Source: Thermodesulfatator atlanticus
GTDB lineage: Bacteria > Desulfobacterota > Thermodesulfobacteria > Thermodesulfobacteriales > Thermodesulfatatoraceae
Assembly: GCA_011321895.1 (NCBI GenBank)
Contig: DROK01000031.1
Location: forward strand, 1-19,020
Length of the DNA: 19,020 bases
Direction: 5' to 3'
Shown here: positions 5,629 through 13,976 of the stretch, piece by piece
How positions within the stretch are numbered: the stretch's first letter is position 1
How the letters are laid out: each line of letters starts with the position of its first letter
Notes under the pieces: model-generated
The model's database searches: none
Told to the model about the DNA's origin: nothing
What the model saw: only the letters and a program-made list of their open reading frames with translations
Made by a program: the position numbers and the translations under genes

Positions 5629-8046
5629 TCAGTGCGCCCGGATCCCGTCCGCCCCTTCCTTGGGTTTTTCAAACAGGGAGTACGGAGGAACGTCCTGGAA
5701 CAACTTGTCCGGTTCCTCAAGGTCAAGGGCAAGTTTTAAAACTTCGTCCATGTGTTCCACCAAAGCGATGTCAAGGTCTTTCAAGACCTTGGCGGGTATC
5801 TCTTTAAGGTCCTTCTCGTTCTCCTTGGGGATGATTACCAGCTCGATATTTCCGCGCCGGGCGGCCAGAAGCTTCTCTTTAAGACCGCCGATGGGCAAAA
5901 CCCGCCCACGCAAGGTTATCTCCCCGGTCATGGCCACGGTGCTCTTGACCGGGATCTTTAGCAGGGCCGACACGATGGCCGTCGCGATGGTAATACCGGC
6001 GCTGGGGCCGTCTTTGGGAATCGCCCCTTCGGGGACGTGGACGTGGATGTCGATGCGCTGGTAAAAATCAGGCGGCAGCCCCAATTGATGCGCCCGGGAA
6101 CGCACGTAACTCATGGCCGCCTGTACGGACTCCTGCATCACTTCCCCGAGTTTCCCCGTGATAAGGAGTTTGCCCTTGCCCGGCATGATCACCGCTTCGA
6201 TCTGAAGCAAGGCCCCACCGGTCTCCGTCCAGGCCAGACCCGTGGCCATCCCCACTTCGTTTTTGTTTTCCGCCACACCGTAACGATAACGAGGCACGCC
6301 CAGATACTTGGGAATCTTGCTCACAAAGACTTTGGTGGGTCTGAAGGCCTTGGGATCTTTGGCCACTTCTTTGGCAATCTTACGACAGATGGCCGCGATC
6401 TCCCGTTCCAGGTTCCGGACCCCGGCCTCCCGGGTGTAACGCCTGATTATCTCTAAAATGGCTTTATCGCTGAATTTGACCTGCTCAGGGGTCAGACCGT
6501 GGGCCTCAAGCTGCCTGGGGATAAGGTAGCCCTTGGCTATTTCAAGCTTTTCCTCTTCGGTGTAACCGGGGATTTCGATAATTTCCATCCGGTCAAGCAA
6601 GGGTACCGGAATCGTATGAAGGGCGTTGGCGGTGGTGATAAAGAGCACGTTTGAGAGGTCGTAACCCACTTCCAGGTAATGGTCCTGGAAAGAAAAGTTC
6701 TGTTCCGGGTCTAGCACTTCCAGCAGGGCGGCTGCCGGGTCCCCCCTGAAATCCGTGCCAATCTTATCCACCTCGTCCAGACAAAAGACAGGGTTTATGG
6801 TACCGGCTTTGCGCATCCCCTGGATAATTTTCCCCGGCAACGCGCCGATATAAGTACGCCGGTGCCCCCGGATCTCCGCTTCGTCCCGCACGCCTCCCAG
6901 GGAGACGCGGACGAAGTTGCGCCCCATGGCCCGGGCCACAGACTTGGCAAGTGAAGTCTTACCCACTCCGGGCGGGCCCACCAGGCAGAGGATCGGCCCC
7001 TTTATCTTCTTGACCAGTTTCTGTACCGCCAGGTGTTCCAGGATGCGCTGTTTGGGCTTCTCAAGGCCGTAATGGTCGGCGTCCAAAATGGCTTCCGCTG
7101 CTTCAAGGTCAATCTTGTCCTGGGTACGCTCGTACCAGGGGATACTGATCAACCAGTCGATATAATTGCGTACCACCGTCGCCTCAGCCGACATGGGCGA
7201 CATGAGCTTGAGCTTCTTGAACTCCTGCCGTACCTTGGCGGCCACTTCCCGGGGAAGCCGTTTTTTCTTTATGCGCCGCTCAAGTTCGGCCAGATCGCTC
7301 CGCCCGTCCTCGCGCTCTCCCATCTCTTTCTGGATGGCCCGCATCTGCTCGTTGAGGTAGTAGTCCCGCTGGGTCTTTTCCATCTGCTTTTTGACCCTTT
7401 CCTTGATGCGCTGCTCAAGACGGGCCACCTCCATTTCCCCGCGCAGATAGCCGTATACCAGCTCAAGCCGTTTGTTGACGTTGGTCATTTCTAAAAGCCG
7501 CTGTTTCTGGGCCAGCTTGAGGTTGAGGACCGCCGCGATATGGTCCGCCAGACGCGCAGGGTCGGTGAGACTCAGGATGGAAGAGACCACCTCGGGCGGA
7601 ATCTTCTTGTTGATCTTGGTGTATTCTTCAAAGGCCTGGTGACAAAGGCGTACCAGGGCCTCAATTTCGGGCCCGGCCTCTATCACCTCGGCCTTGGGCT
7701 CCACTTCCACCATGAAGAAATTGTGCCCAGGGAGATACTGAAGGATCTTGGCCCGCTGTTTGCCCTCAATTAAGGCCTTTACCGTCCCGTCAGGGAGACG
7801 CAGAATCTGGATGATGGTCCCGATGGTGCCGACGCGGTAAATGTCCTTTTCTTTGGGCTCGTCCAGCTGGGCGTCCTTTTGGGCCGCCAAAAAGATCTCT
7901 TTGTTACCGGCCATCGCGTGTTCGATGGCCATGATGCTCTTTTCCCGCCCCACAAAAAGCGGTACCAGACGGTGCGGGAAAAGTACGATATCCCTTAAAG
8001 GGAGCAAAGGTAAAGTGATTTTTTCTTGAAGTTCTTTCGTATCCAT
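5629..8046 (-). CDS. lon: ATP-dependent Lon protease (LonA type)
   Basis: Lon is a soluble homohexameric AAA+ protease that degrades damaged and regulatory proteins. It has 805 residues, a normal LonA length. The order is an N-terminal substrate-binding LON domain (about 10-200), a coiled-coil linker (about 205-265), and the AAA+ module with Walker A GPPGVGKT (357-364) and Walker [10 protein letters not shown] (420-428). The protease domain follows, with catalytic Ser682 in [14 protein letters not shown] and Lys725 in GGLKEKLL. A short acidic/Pro-containing tail of about 35 residues follows the last conserved strand. The ATG is preceded by GAGGGG in the 8-nt gap after clpX. The absence of transmembrane segments in the AAA+ region separates it from LonB. 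Confidence 0.98.
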   Translation of the reverse strand: MDTKELQEKITLPLLPLRDIVLFPHRLVPLFVGREKSIMAIEHAMAGNKEIFLAAQKDAQLDEPKEKDIYRVGTIGTIIQILRLPDGTVKALIEGKQRAKILQYLPGHNFFMVEVEPKAEVIEAGPEIEALVRLCHQAFEEYTKINKKIPPEVVSSILSLTDPARLADHIAAVLNLKLAQKQRLLEMTNVNKRLELVYGYLRGEMEVARLEQRIKERVKKQMEKTQRDYYLNEQMRAIQKEMGEREDGRSDLAELERRIKKKRLPREVAAKVRQEFKKLKLMSPMSAEATVVRNYIDWLISIPWYERTQDKIDLEAAEAILDADHYGLEKPKQRILEHLAVQKLVKKIKGPILCLVGPPGVGKTSLAKSVARAMGRNFVRVSLGGVRDEAEIRGHRRTYIGALPGKIIQGMRKAGTINPVFCLDEVDKIGTDFRGDPAAALLEVLDPEQNFSFQDHYLEVGYDLSNVLFITTANALHTIPVPLLDRMEIIEIPGYTEEEKLEIAKGYLIPRQLEAHGLTPEQVKFSDKAILEIIRRYTREAGVRNLEREIAAICRKIAKEVAKDPKAFRPTKVFVSKIPKYLGVPRYRYGVAENKNEVGMATGLAWTETGGALLQIEAVIMPGKGKLLITGKLGEVMQESVQAAMSYVRSRAHQLGLPPDFYQRIDIHVHVPEGAIPKDGPSAGITIATAIVSALLKIPVKSTVAMTGEITLRGRVLPIGGLKEKLLAARRGNIELVIIPKENEKDLKEIPAKVLKDLDIALVEHMDEVLKLALDLEEPDKLFQDVPPYSLFEKPKEGADGIRAH

Positions 8047-8054
8047 AACCCCTC

Positions 8055-9305
8055 TTAGGCCTCTTGGGCCTGTGATTCGTAAATTATGATTGGTTTTTCG
8101 CGTTTTAAAATTACTTCTTCGGTTACTACCACTTCTTTGACCCCGTGCATGGAAGGAAGCTCGTACATGATCTCAAACATGGCTTCTTCCATGATGGCCC
8201 GCAGCCCCCGGGCGCCACATTTGCGCCTGATGGCCTCTTTGGCGATGGCCTCAAGGGCTCCTTCTGTAAATCTAAGTTTTACGCCGTCCATTTCAAACAG
8301 TTTTTCGTACTGTTTGACCAGGGCGTTTTTGGGCTCCGTAAGGATCTTGACCAGTTCTTTTTCGGTGAGCTCGTCAAGGGTGGCCACCACCGGCACCCGA
8401 CCCACGAATTCCGGGATCATGCCGAACTTGATGAGGTCTTCCGGCTCCACGTGGGACAGGATCTCGCCAATGGTCATCTCTTTGGAACTCTTTATATTGG
8501 CCCCGAAACCGATGGAGCGCTGCCCCAGCCGTTCCTTAACGATACGTTCAAGCCCCACGAAGGCTCCACCACAGATAAAGAGGATATTGGTGGTGTCCAC
8601 TTTAATGAATTCCTGTTGCGGGTGTTTCCGCCCACCCTTGGGGGGGACGTTAGCCACGGTCCCTTCAAGGATCTTCAAAAGGGCCTGTTGCACCCCCTCT
8701 CCGGAGACGTCTCTGGTGATGGAGGGGCTGTCGCTTTTCCGGGCGATTTTGTCGATTTCATCGATATAGACGATGCCGCGCTGGGCCAGCTCCACGTCGT
8801 AATCCGCCGCCTGAAGCAGGTTGAGGATGATATTTTCCACGTCTTCGCCCACGTAACCTGCTTCCGTAAGGGTGGTGGCGTCGGCGATGGTGAAGGGGAC
8901 GTTTAAAAATTTGGCCAGGGTTTGGGCCAGCAGGGTCTTGCCGCAGCCGGTAGGCCCGATGAGCAGGATATTGCTTTTCTGGAGTTCTACTCCGTCCAGG
9001 TTAACCCTGCTCTCTATCCGCTTGTAGTGGTTGTGTACTGCCACGGATAAGATCTTTTTGGCCCTTTCCTGCCCTACCACGTACTGGTCCAGGAAGGCCT
9101 TGATTTCCGCGGGCTTCGGGATGGCCTCTTTGCGCTTCTCGCTTTCTTCCCGTTCGTATTCTTCGGCAATGATGTCGTTACACAGCTCTATGCACTCGTC
9201 ACAGATATATACCGCCGGGCCGGCGATTAATTTGCGCACTTCATGCTGGCTTTTGCCACAAAAGGAACAGTGAAGGTCGCCACCTTTGTTATTTTTTCTG
9301 GGCAT
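8055..9305 (-). CDS. clpX: ATP-dependent Clp protease ATP-binding subunit ClpX
   Basis: ClpX is the hexameric unfoldase that recognises tagged substrates and feeds them to ClpP. It has 416 residues. The N-terminal zinc-binding domain has Cys13, Cys16, Cys35 and Cys38. The AAA+ core has Walker A GPTGCGKT (117-124), Walker [10 protein letters not shown] (about 177-185), the pore-loop segment AGYVGED, and the IGF loop in RSIGFGAN (IGF at 265-267) that docks on ClpP. The C-terminal D2 small domain includes [13 protein letters not shown]. Its ATG has AAGGAGG 6 nt upstream (9312-9318) and overlaps the end of clpP by 17 bp, keeping the two partner subunits translationally linked. lon follows after 8 nt. 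Confidence 0.98.
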   Translation of the reverse strand: MPRKNNKGGDLHCSFCGKSQHEVRKLIAGPAVYICDECIELCNDIIAEEYEREESEKRKEAIPKPAEIKAFLDQYVVGQERAKKILSVAVHNHYKRIESRVNLDGVELQKSNILLIGPTGCGKTLLAQTLAKFLNVPFTIADATTLTEAGYVGEDVENIILNLLQAADYDVELAQRGIVYIDEIDKIARKSDSPSITRDVSGEGVQQALLKILEGTVANVPPKGGRKHPQQEFIKVDTTNILFICGGAFVGLERIVKERLGQRSIGFGANIKSSKEMTIGEILSHVEPEDLIKFGMIPEFVGRVPVVATLDELTEKELVKILTEPKNALVKQYEKLFEMDGVKLRFTEGALEAIAKEAIRRKCGARGLRAIMEEAMFEIMYELPSMHGVKEVVVTEEVILKREKPIIIYESQAQEA

Positions 9306-9903
9306 TATCTTCCTCCTTCTTCGAAGGACGCTCTATTAATATTTTATCAATGATTCCGTATTTTTGCGCCTCCTCACTGGACATATAAAAATCCCTTTCC
9401 GTATCCTTCTGGATCCGTTCAAAGGGCTGGCCCGTGTGCTTGGACAGGATGTTGTTCAGGATCTCACGCAGGCGCAAAATCTCACGGGCCTGGATGTCGA
9501 CGTCGGTAGCCTGCCCCTGGAAGCTGCCGATGGGCTGGTGGAGCATGATGCGCGAGTGAGGAAGCGCAAAGCGCTTGCCTTTGGTCCCCCCGGCCAACAG
9601 GACCGCCGCCATGCTGGCGGCCTGACCCAGGCAGAGGGTGGCTACGTCCGGTTTGATGTATTGCATGGTGTCGTAAATGGCCAACCCCGCCGTCACAATG
9701 CCACCGGGAGAGTTGATATAAAGGGTAATATCCCGGTCCGGATCTTCGGCTTCCAAAAAGAGGAGCTGGGCAATCACCAGGTTGGCCAAATGATCATCAA
9801 TGGGAGCTCCGATAAAGACTATCCGCTCCCTCAAAAGCCTCGAGTAAATATCGTAAGCACGCTCACCCCGTGCCGTCTGCTCAATAACAATGGGTACGTA
9901 CAC
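9289..9903 (-). CDS. clpP: ATP-dependent Clp protease proteolytic subunit ClpP
   Basis: ClpP forms the barrel-shaped tetradecameric serine peptidase that works with ClpX. It has 204 residues. The catalytic triad is visible: Ser97 in GQAASMAA, His122 in RIMLHQPIG and Asp171 in TERDFYMS. The processed-type N-terminus [22 protein letters not shown] matches the family. Translation starts at GTG (9903), only 2 nt after the tig stop, and the end of tig supplies a GAGGTG ribosome-binding site 5 nt upstream. The charged tail [11 protein letters not shown] is slightly longer than usual because clpX begins inside it. Confidence 0.98.
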   Translation of the reverse strand: MYVPIVIEQTARGERAYDIYSRLLRERIVFIGAPIDDHLANLVIAQLLFLEAEDPDRDITLYINSPGGIVTAGLAIYDTMQYIKPDVATLCLGQAASMAAVLLAGGTKGKRFALPHSRIMLHQPIGSFQGQATDVDIQAREILRLREILNNILSKHTGQPFERIQKDTERDFYMSSEEAQKYGIIDKILIERPSKKEEDNAQKK

Positions 9904-9905
9904 GT

Positions 9906-11261
9906 CTACACCTCACTCTCTGGCTGTTTCTCTTCTTGGTTTTCTTGGGTTGGGGTCTTATCTTTAACTTCTTCTTGTTTTTGAGTCTCTTTAATTTTAG
10001 CCTGAGACACTAGGAATTGCAAAGTCTTGTCCGCTATGATGCGGGGCACCATGGAGGTGGCCAGGATAGCCCGGGCCTCTTCCAGGCTGGCTCTGGTGGC
10101 CTCAGCCAGGGCCTTGGCCTTTTCTTCAAGCTCTTCACCGCTTACGGTGATATTTTCAAGCTCGGCTATCTTCTCCAGGATGAGGTCTTCCCGGGCCTGC
10201 TGTTCCGCCAGAGGTCTCAGACGTTCCCTCAGTTTTTGTACTGAGATCCCGGCTGATTCAAAGGTATGTCCCTTCTCCTGGAGGCTCTGTTCCATCTGTT
10301 CAATGAGCCGGGCAAGCTTGTATTCCACGTACCGCTCGGGGACTTCAAATTTTACCTTTTCCCGGAGCTGGGCCAAAATCTGCTCCTTCAAAAATTCGTC
10401 CGCCTTTTTTTTCTTATCCTCTTCGAGGCGCCGTTTGATACGCTCCCGGAGGTGTTCAACGGATTCAAACCCCAGATTCATCTTCTTGATAAATTCATCG
10501 TCAAGAGGCTTGAGGTCCCTTACGTATATTTCACGAATATAGACCTGGTAGTGGACGGTCTGCCCGGCTAGCTGGGCGTTTAGAGAATCTTCAGGGTAGG
10601 TGACGTCAACCTCTACGGTATCCCCCGCCTTTTTGCCGATGAGTTTTTCTTCAATGGTCGCGTTAAATTCCCCGGTGCCCACGTCTACGTAAAGGGCCTC
10701 GGCCTCGTGTCCGGGGACCGGTTGCCCGTCGATATAAGCCTTAAAGGAGATGATGGCGATGTCGTTTTCCCGGATCTGGTGGTCTTTATCGGCGGGTTTA
10801 AGATCAGCAAAGGTCATCTGGATGGCCCGCAGGTGATTTTCTAATTCCTCTTCCGTGACCTCAACGGGCATGGCCTCTATTTCAAGGCCCTTGTAATCTT
10901 CCGGGCTAAGTTCGATTTCGGGCCTGATATCCACTACGGCGGTGTAATGAAAGGCCTCTTTTTCTTTCACCTCGCCGTACGATTCGATGAGGGGGCGTAC
11001 GATGGGCACGAGCTTGCTCTCTTCGATGGCCTTGGGAAGGCTCTCCTGGATCAGGTTTTCCACTACCTTTTCTTCGATATGTTCCCTGAAGAGCCGTTTG
11101 ACCACCGCTTTAGGGACCCGCCCTTTACGAAAACCTTTAACCGAGACCTCTTTGCCCAGTCTCTGACAGGCCCGGTCGATCTCTTTGTTGACCACTTCGG
11201 GGGGAAGCTCAACTTTTAGTTTTTTCTGCACAGAACTGATGTCTTCCACGTTTACTTTCAT
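9906..11261 (-). CDS. tig: Trigger factor (ribosome-associated chaperone)
   Basis: Trigger factor binds ribosomal protein L23 at the tunnel exit and shields nascent chains. It has 451 residues. The N-terminal ribosome-binding domain carries the signature GFRKGRVP at 43-50. A middle FKBP-type peptidyl-prolyl isomerase domain follows (about 150-245, with [13 protein letters not shown] and VDVTYPEDS), then the helical C-terminal chaperone arms and a Lys/Glu/Gln-rich unstructured tail. The ATG has GGGAG/GGAG just upstream. The order tig-clpP-clpX-lon is widely conserved and places folding and degradation under shared control. A 77-bp gap before it is the largest break in this block and may hold its own promoter. 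Confidence 0.97.
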   Translation of the reverse strand: MKVNVEDISSVQKKLKVELPPEVVNKEIDRACQRLGKEVSVKGFRKGRVPKAVVKRLFREHIEEKVVENLIQESLPKAIEESKLVPIVRPLIESYGEVKEKEAFHYTAVVDIRPEIELSPEDYKGLEIEAMPVEVTEEELENHLRAIQMTFADLKPADKDHQIRENDIAIISFKAYIDGQPVPGHEAEALYVDVGTGEFNATIEEKLIGKKAGDTVEVDVTYPEDSLNAQLAGQTVHYQVYIREIYVRDLKPLDDEFIKKMNLGFESVEHLRERIKRRLEEDKKKKADEFLKEQILAQLREKVKFEVPERYVEYKLARLIEQMEQSLQEKGHTFESAGISVQKLRERLRPLAEQQAREDLILEKIAELENITVSGEELEEKAKALAEATRASLEEARAILATSMVPRIIADKTLQFLVSQAKIKETQKQEEVKDKTPTQENQEEKQPESEV

Positions 11262-11293
11262 GCTCCATACTCCCTTTGGCTGGTATTTGTCTT

Positions 11294-11322
11294 AAGCTAC
11301 AAAGTTTTGGAAGGACCGACAA
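11294..11322 (-). promoter_or_regulatory. Weak candidate promoter for tig
   Basis: In the 77-bp gap upstream of tig, TTGTCG (11322-11317) and TAGCTT (11299-11294) are separated by 17 nt on the minus strand. The -35 is a fair match and the -10 is poor, so this is only a possible local promoter. No terminator hairpin is seen in the gap, so read-through from trmFO and the zinc-ribbon gene is equally likely. Confidence 0.25.
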
Positions 11323-11338
11323 GGGCAACCCCAAAAAC

Positions 11339-11581
11339 CTAAAAAGCCATAAGCTCTTCGTCCACACTTGAGCCCGGGCTCGGCTGGGGTTGTTGGTCGT
11401 CCCAAAGGCGTTTTTCCTTGAGGAGCTGGTAGGCCAGGACCAGCCCCGCCCCGGTTAACACCCCGGCGGCCGCCGCCCAGATCCACCATCTGGAGAAGCG
11501 GCCCCCGGTGATTACTTTGCCGCAATAGGGACAATAATTTCCTCCCTCAGGGATGTTTCCCTTGCACGCCGGGCATTCCAT
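11339..11581 (-). CDS. Small zinc-ribbon membrane protein
   Basis: This 80-residue protein has an N-terminal zinc ribbon, ECPACKG...NYCPYCGK (Cys3, Cys6, Cys17, Cys20), then one transmembrane helix (about 32-54, [20 protein letters not shown]). A short hydrophilic C-terminus ends in [11 protein letters not shown] chose ATG 11581 because AGGAG lies 6 nt upstream and the ribbon then starts at residue 3; an in-frame start at 11623 would add 14 basic residues with no better signal. The gene overlaps the end of trmFO by 35 bp. The ribbon-plus-helix layout is common in bacteria and no specific function can be assigned; cytoplasmic placement of the ribbon is inferred from the positive residues before the helix. 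Confidence 0.7.
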   Translation of the reverse strand: MECPACKGNIPEGGNYCPYCGKVITGGRFSRWWIWAAAAGVLTGAGLVLAYQLLKEKRLWDDQQPQPSPGSSVDEELMAF

Positions 11582-12935
11582 GGCTTTCTCCTTTAAAATC
11601 AGCCAAAATTTTTTCTTCCTCAATCCAGCGGGCCAGAGCGGTAAGGGCCCTTTCGGCCATCAATCGGTAGCGTTCCCTTTTGGGCAGACGCTTTCTCTTC
11701 TTGGGGGGCAGATCAAGGGGAGGGAAGAGCCCCCAGTTAATGTTCATGGGCTGAAAGTGGGCCGGGTCCGCCTCGGTTATGTAATGTACCAGGGCCCCGT
11801 GGGCGGTGACCCGCGGGGGGACCACCAATTTTTGTTTCCGAAAGAGGCGGCCGGCGTTGATCCCCGCCAGAAGCCCCATGGCGGTTGATTCTACGTAGCC
11901 CTCCACCCCGCTTAACTGACCCGCCAGGAAGATACGCGGGGCCTTTTTCAACTGAAGGGTCTTTTCCAGCACCTTCGGTGCACAGACAAAGGTATTGCGG
12001 TGGATGGAACCCAGGCGGGCAAATTCGGCCTTTTCCAGCCCGGGGATCATGCGGAAGACCCTTTCCTGCTCCTGGTACTTGAGCTTGGTCTGGAACCCCA
12101 CCAGGTTGTAAAGGGTCCCTTCCCGGTTTTCGGGCCGGAGCTGGACCACGGCGTAAGGTTCCCGCCCGGTGCGGGGGTCCTTCAAACCTACGGGCTTCAT
12201 GGGGCCAAAACGTAAGGTGTCTCTCCCCCGCTCCGCCATCACCTCGATGGGAAGACAGCCTTCAAAATATTTGGGTTTTTCAAATTCTTTGAAGGGGACC
12301 TTTTCGGCCTCTAACAGGGCGTCCACAAACCTTTCGTATTCTTCTTTGGTAAGGGGACAGTTAACGTAAGCCCCTTCCTCTGTCTTGCCGTAACGGTCTC
12401 CTTTAAAGACCTTGTCCCAGTTGATAGAGTCGGCGTAAACGATGGGGGCGATGGCGTCGTAGAAATGGAAAAACTCTTCACCGGTAAGGCGCTTGAGCTC
12501 TTCGGCCAGCGGTTCAGAGGTCAAGGGGCCGGTGGCCACGATAACGATACCCTCTTCGGGAAGGGTGGTTACCTCCTCCCGTACGATTTCGATCAGCGGG
12601 TGTGCTTCCAGGCGTCTGGTCACATAATCGGCAAAAAGACTTCTGTCCACCGCCAGGGCCTTACCGGCGGGCACTTCACTGGCCAGCGCCGCCTCCATAA
12701 TCAGGGAAAAAAGCCTTCTCATCTCTTCTTTCAGGAGCCCCACGGCGCTGGTGAGGTCTTTGGCGCGGAGGGAGTTGGAACATACCAGTTCCGCCAGTTT
12801 GCCGGTCTTATGGGCCGGGGTAAGCTTGCGGGGCCGCATCTCGTAAAGTCTTACCGGGACGCCCCGTGAGGCCAGCTGCCACGAAGCCTCAGAACCCGCT
12901 AAACCGCCTCCTATGACCGTGACACGTTCGTCCAT
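11547..12935 (-). CDS. trmFO: Methylenetetrahydrofolate-tRNA-(uracil-54-C5)-methyltransferase TrmFO
   Basis: TrmFO uses 5,10-methylenetetrahydrofolate and FADH2 to make ribothymidine-54 in the tRNA T loop. It has 462 residues; the family usually has about 435-450, and the extra length is a C-terminal extension. The N-terminal dinucleotide fold [12 protein letters not shown] binds FAD. Conserved Cys52 (LVCSNSLR) and Cys227 ([14 protein letters not shown]) match the two functional cysteines of the family, and [13 protein letters not shown] is the second FAD-contact region. The ATG immediately follows the rlmN stop (TAA then ATG) without a clear ribosome-binding site, so coupled re-initiation is likely. 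The following zinc-ribbon gene starts within its last 12 codons. Confidence 0.96.
   Translation of the reverse strand: MDERVTVIGGGLAGSEASWQLASRGVPVRLYEMRPRKLTPAHKTGKLAELVCSNSLRAKDLTSAVGLLKEEMRRLFSLIMEAALASEVPAGKALAVDRSLFADYVTRRLEAHPLIEIVREEVTTLPEEGIVIVATGPLTSEPLAEELKRLTGEEFFHFYDAIAPIVYADSINWDKVFKGDRYGKTEEGAYVNCPLTKEEYERFVDALLEAEKVPFKEFEKPKYFEGCLPIEVMAERGRDTLRFGPMKPVGLKDPRTGREPYAVVQLRPENREGTLYNLVGFQTKLKYQEQERVFRMIPGLEKAEFARLGSIHRNTFVCAPKVLEKTLQLKKAPRIFLAGQLSGVEGYVESTAMGLLAGINAGRLFRKQKLVVPPRVTAHGALVHYITEADPAHFQPMNINWGLFPPLDLPPKKRKRLPKRERYRLMAERALTALARWIEEEKILADFKGESHGMPGVQGKHP
11588..11592 (-). promoter_or_regulatory. Ribosome binding site fixing the start of the small zinc-ribbon gene
   Basis: AGGAG lies 6 nt before ATG 11581, within the coding sequence of trmFO. 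It favours the 80-residue product over the 94-residue alternative. Confidence 0.65.
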
Positions 12936-13976
12936 TTAAGCCGCAAGTCTGGTAGCTAATTGCCCGCAGGCCGCCGAAATATCCCGCCCGCGACTCTTGC
13001 GGACCGTGGCCACGAACCCCCGGGCCAAAAGGGTTTCCTGAAAGGCCAAAATGGCCCTTTCCTCCGGGCACTTAAAGGGAAGCAAGGGGTGTTCGTTAAA
13101 GGGGATGAGGTTTATCTTGGCCGGGATGCCACGCAAGATATCCGCCAGCCGCCGGGCGTCTTGAGCGGTATCGTTAACCCCTTTTAGCAAAATGTATTCA
13201 AAAGTAATCCGCCAGCCCCGGGGAAGAGGGAAACTACGACAGGCCTCAAGGAGCTCGGTAAGGGGGTAGCGCTGGTTGATCGGCATGAGGCGGGAGCGAA
13301 TCTCGTCACAGGCTGCGTGTAAGGACACCGCCAGGCGCACGGTAACCTCGTGCCCCAGTCTTTTTATCTGAGGGACCAGCCCGGCCGTGGAGACCGTCAC
13401 TCTCCTTTTGGAGAAATTAAAGCCCTTGGGGTGGAGCAGGGTTTTCAGGGTTTTGATCAGATTTTCGTAGTTGGCCAGCGGCTCGCCCATGCCCATAAAG
13501 ACGATATTGCGCAAGGGTTTTGGGCTTTTCTTTTGGTCTAGGAGTTCCTTGGCCCTTAAGACCTGGCCCAGGATTTCGTGGGGCCAGAGGTTGCGTCTAA
13601 AACCCATCCGGGCCGTGAGACAGAAGGCACACCCCATGGCGCACCCCACTTGCGAAGAGACACACAGGGTGTAGTGATCCTCTTCCGGGATGAGGACGCA
13701 CTCTATGACCTCCCCGTCGGCCAGCTCAAGGGCCAACTTTTGGGTGCCGTCTTGGGCGGTTTCGACCTTTTTAACCGCCGGGATGAACAGGCTGAACTCT
13801 TGGGCCAGTTCCTGACGCAAATTCTTAGGGAGATCGGTCAATTCGGCAAAATCAGAAACCGGTTTTAAAAGCCATTTAAAGACCTGACGCCCCCGGTAAC
13901 CCGGAAGCCCCCGGTTGGTAAAGAGGGCTTCCAGTTCCTCCAAGGTATAGTCCCTAAGATTTTTTGAGTTCCGCAA
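12936..13976 (-). CDS. rlmN: Dual-specificity 23S rRNA A2503 / tRNA A37 C2-methyltransferase RlmN
   Basis: This radical-SAM enzyme methylates C2 of A2503 in 23S rRNA and of A37 in some tRNAs. It has 346 residues. The [4Fe-4S] motif CAMGCAFC gives Cys112, Cys116 and Cys119; Cys105 in YTLCVSSQVG aligns with the substrate-adjacent Cys, and Cys337 in DISAACGQLA is the methyl-carrying Cys. An intact methyl-Cys and A2503-type context argue for RlmN over Cfr. Translation begins at TTG 13976 inside the end of the TPR gene (23-bp overlap); GAGGAGG lies about 12 nt upstream, a long spacing, so expression may depend on coupling. The NLRDYTLEELEALF start fits the family and leaves little room for a later start. 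Confidence 0.95.
   Translation of the reverse strand: MRNSKNLRDYTLEELEALFTNRGLPGYRGRQVFKWLLKPVSDFAELTDLPKNLRQELAQEFSLFIPAVKKVETAQDGTQKLALELADGEVIECVLIPEEDHYTLCVSSQVGCAMGCAFCLTARMGFRRNLWPHEILGQVLRAKELLDQKKSPKPLRNIVFMGMGEPLANYENLIKTLKTLLHPKGFNFSKRRVTVSTAGLVPQIKRLGHEVTVRLAVSLHAACDEIRSRLMPINQRYPLTELLEACRSFPLPRGWRITFEYILLKGVNDTAQDARRLADILRGIPAKINLIPFNEHPLLPFKCPEERAILAFQETLLARGFVATVRKSRGRDISAACGQLATRLAA

Noticed and set aside
5505..5732. 75-codon minus-strand open frame spanning tRNA-Val and the lon end
   Set aside because: It reads through a clear tRNA and the lon 3' end in another frame, so it is a chance frame.
8086..8906. Two long plus-strand open frames (up to 253 codons) opposite clpX
   Set aside because: They are antisense to a fully conserved clpX and have no recognisable domain. 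Their composition is what a GC-biased codon pattern gives on the reverse strand.
11582..11623. Longer start for the small zinc-ribbon gene
   Set aside because: It has no better ribosome-binding site, and the extra 14 residues lie inside trmFO sequence. ATG 11581 fits the ribbon start.
12936..13976. Cfr-type antibiotic-resistance methyltransferase instead of RlmN
   Set aside because: The gene sits in a housekeeping cluster and matches RlmN in length, the N-terminal NLxDxTLEEL region and the spacing of its cysteines. Nothing suggests a mobile cfr.
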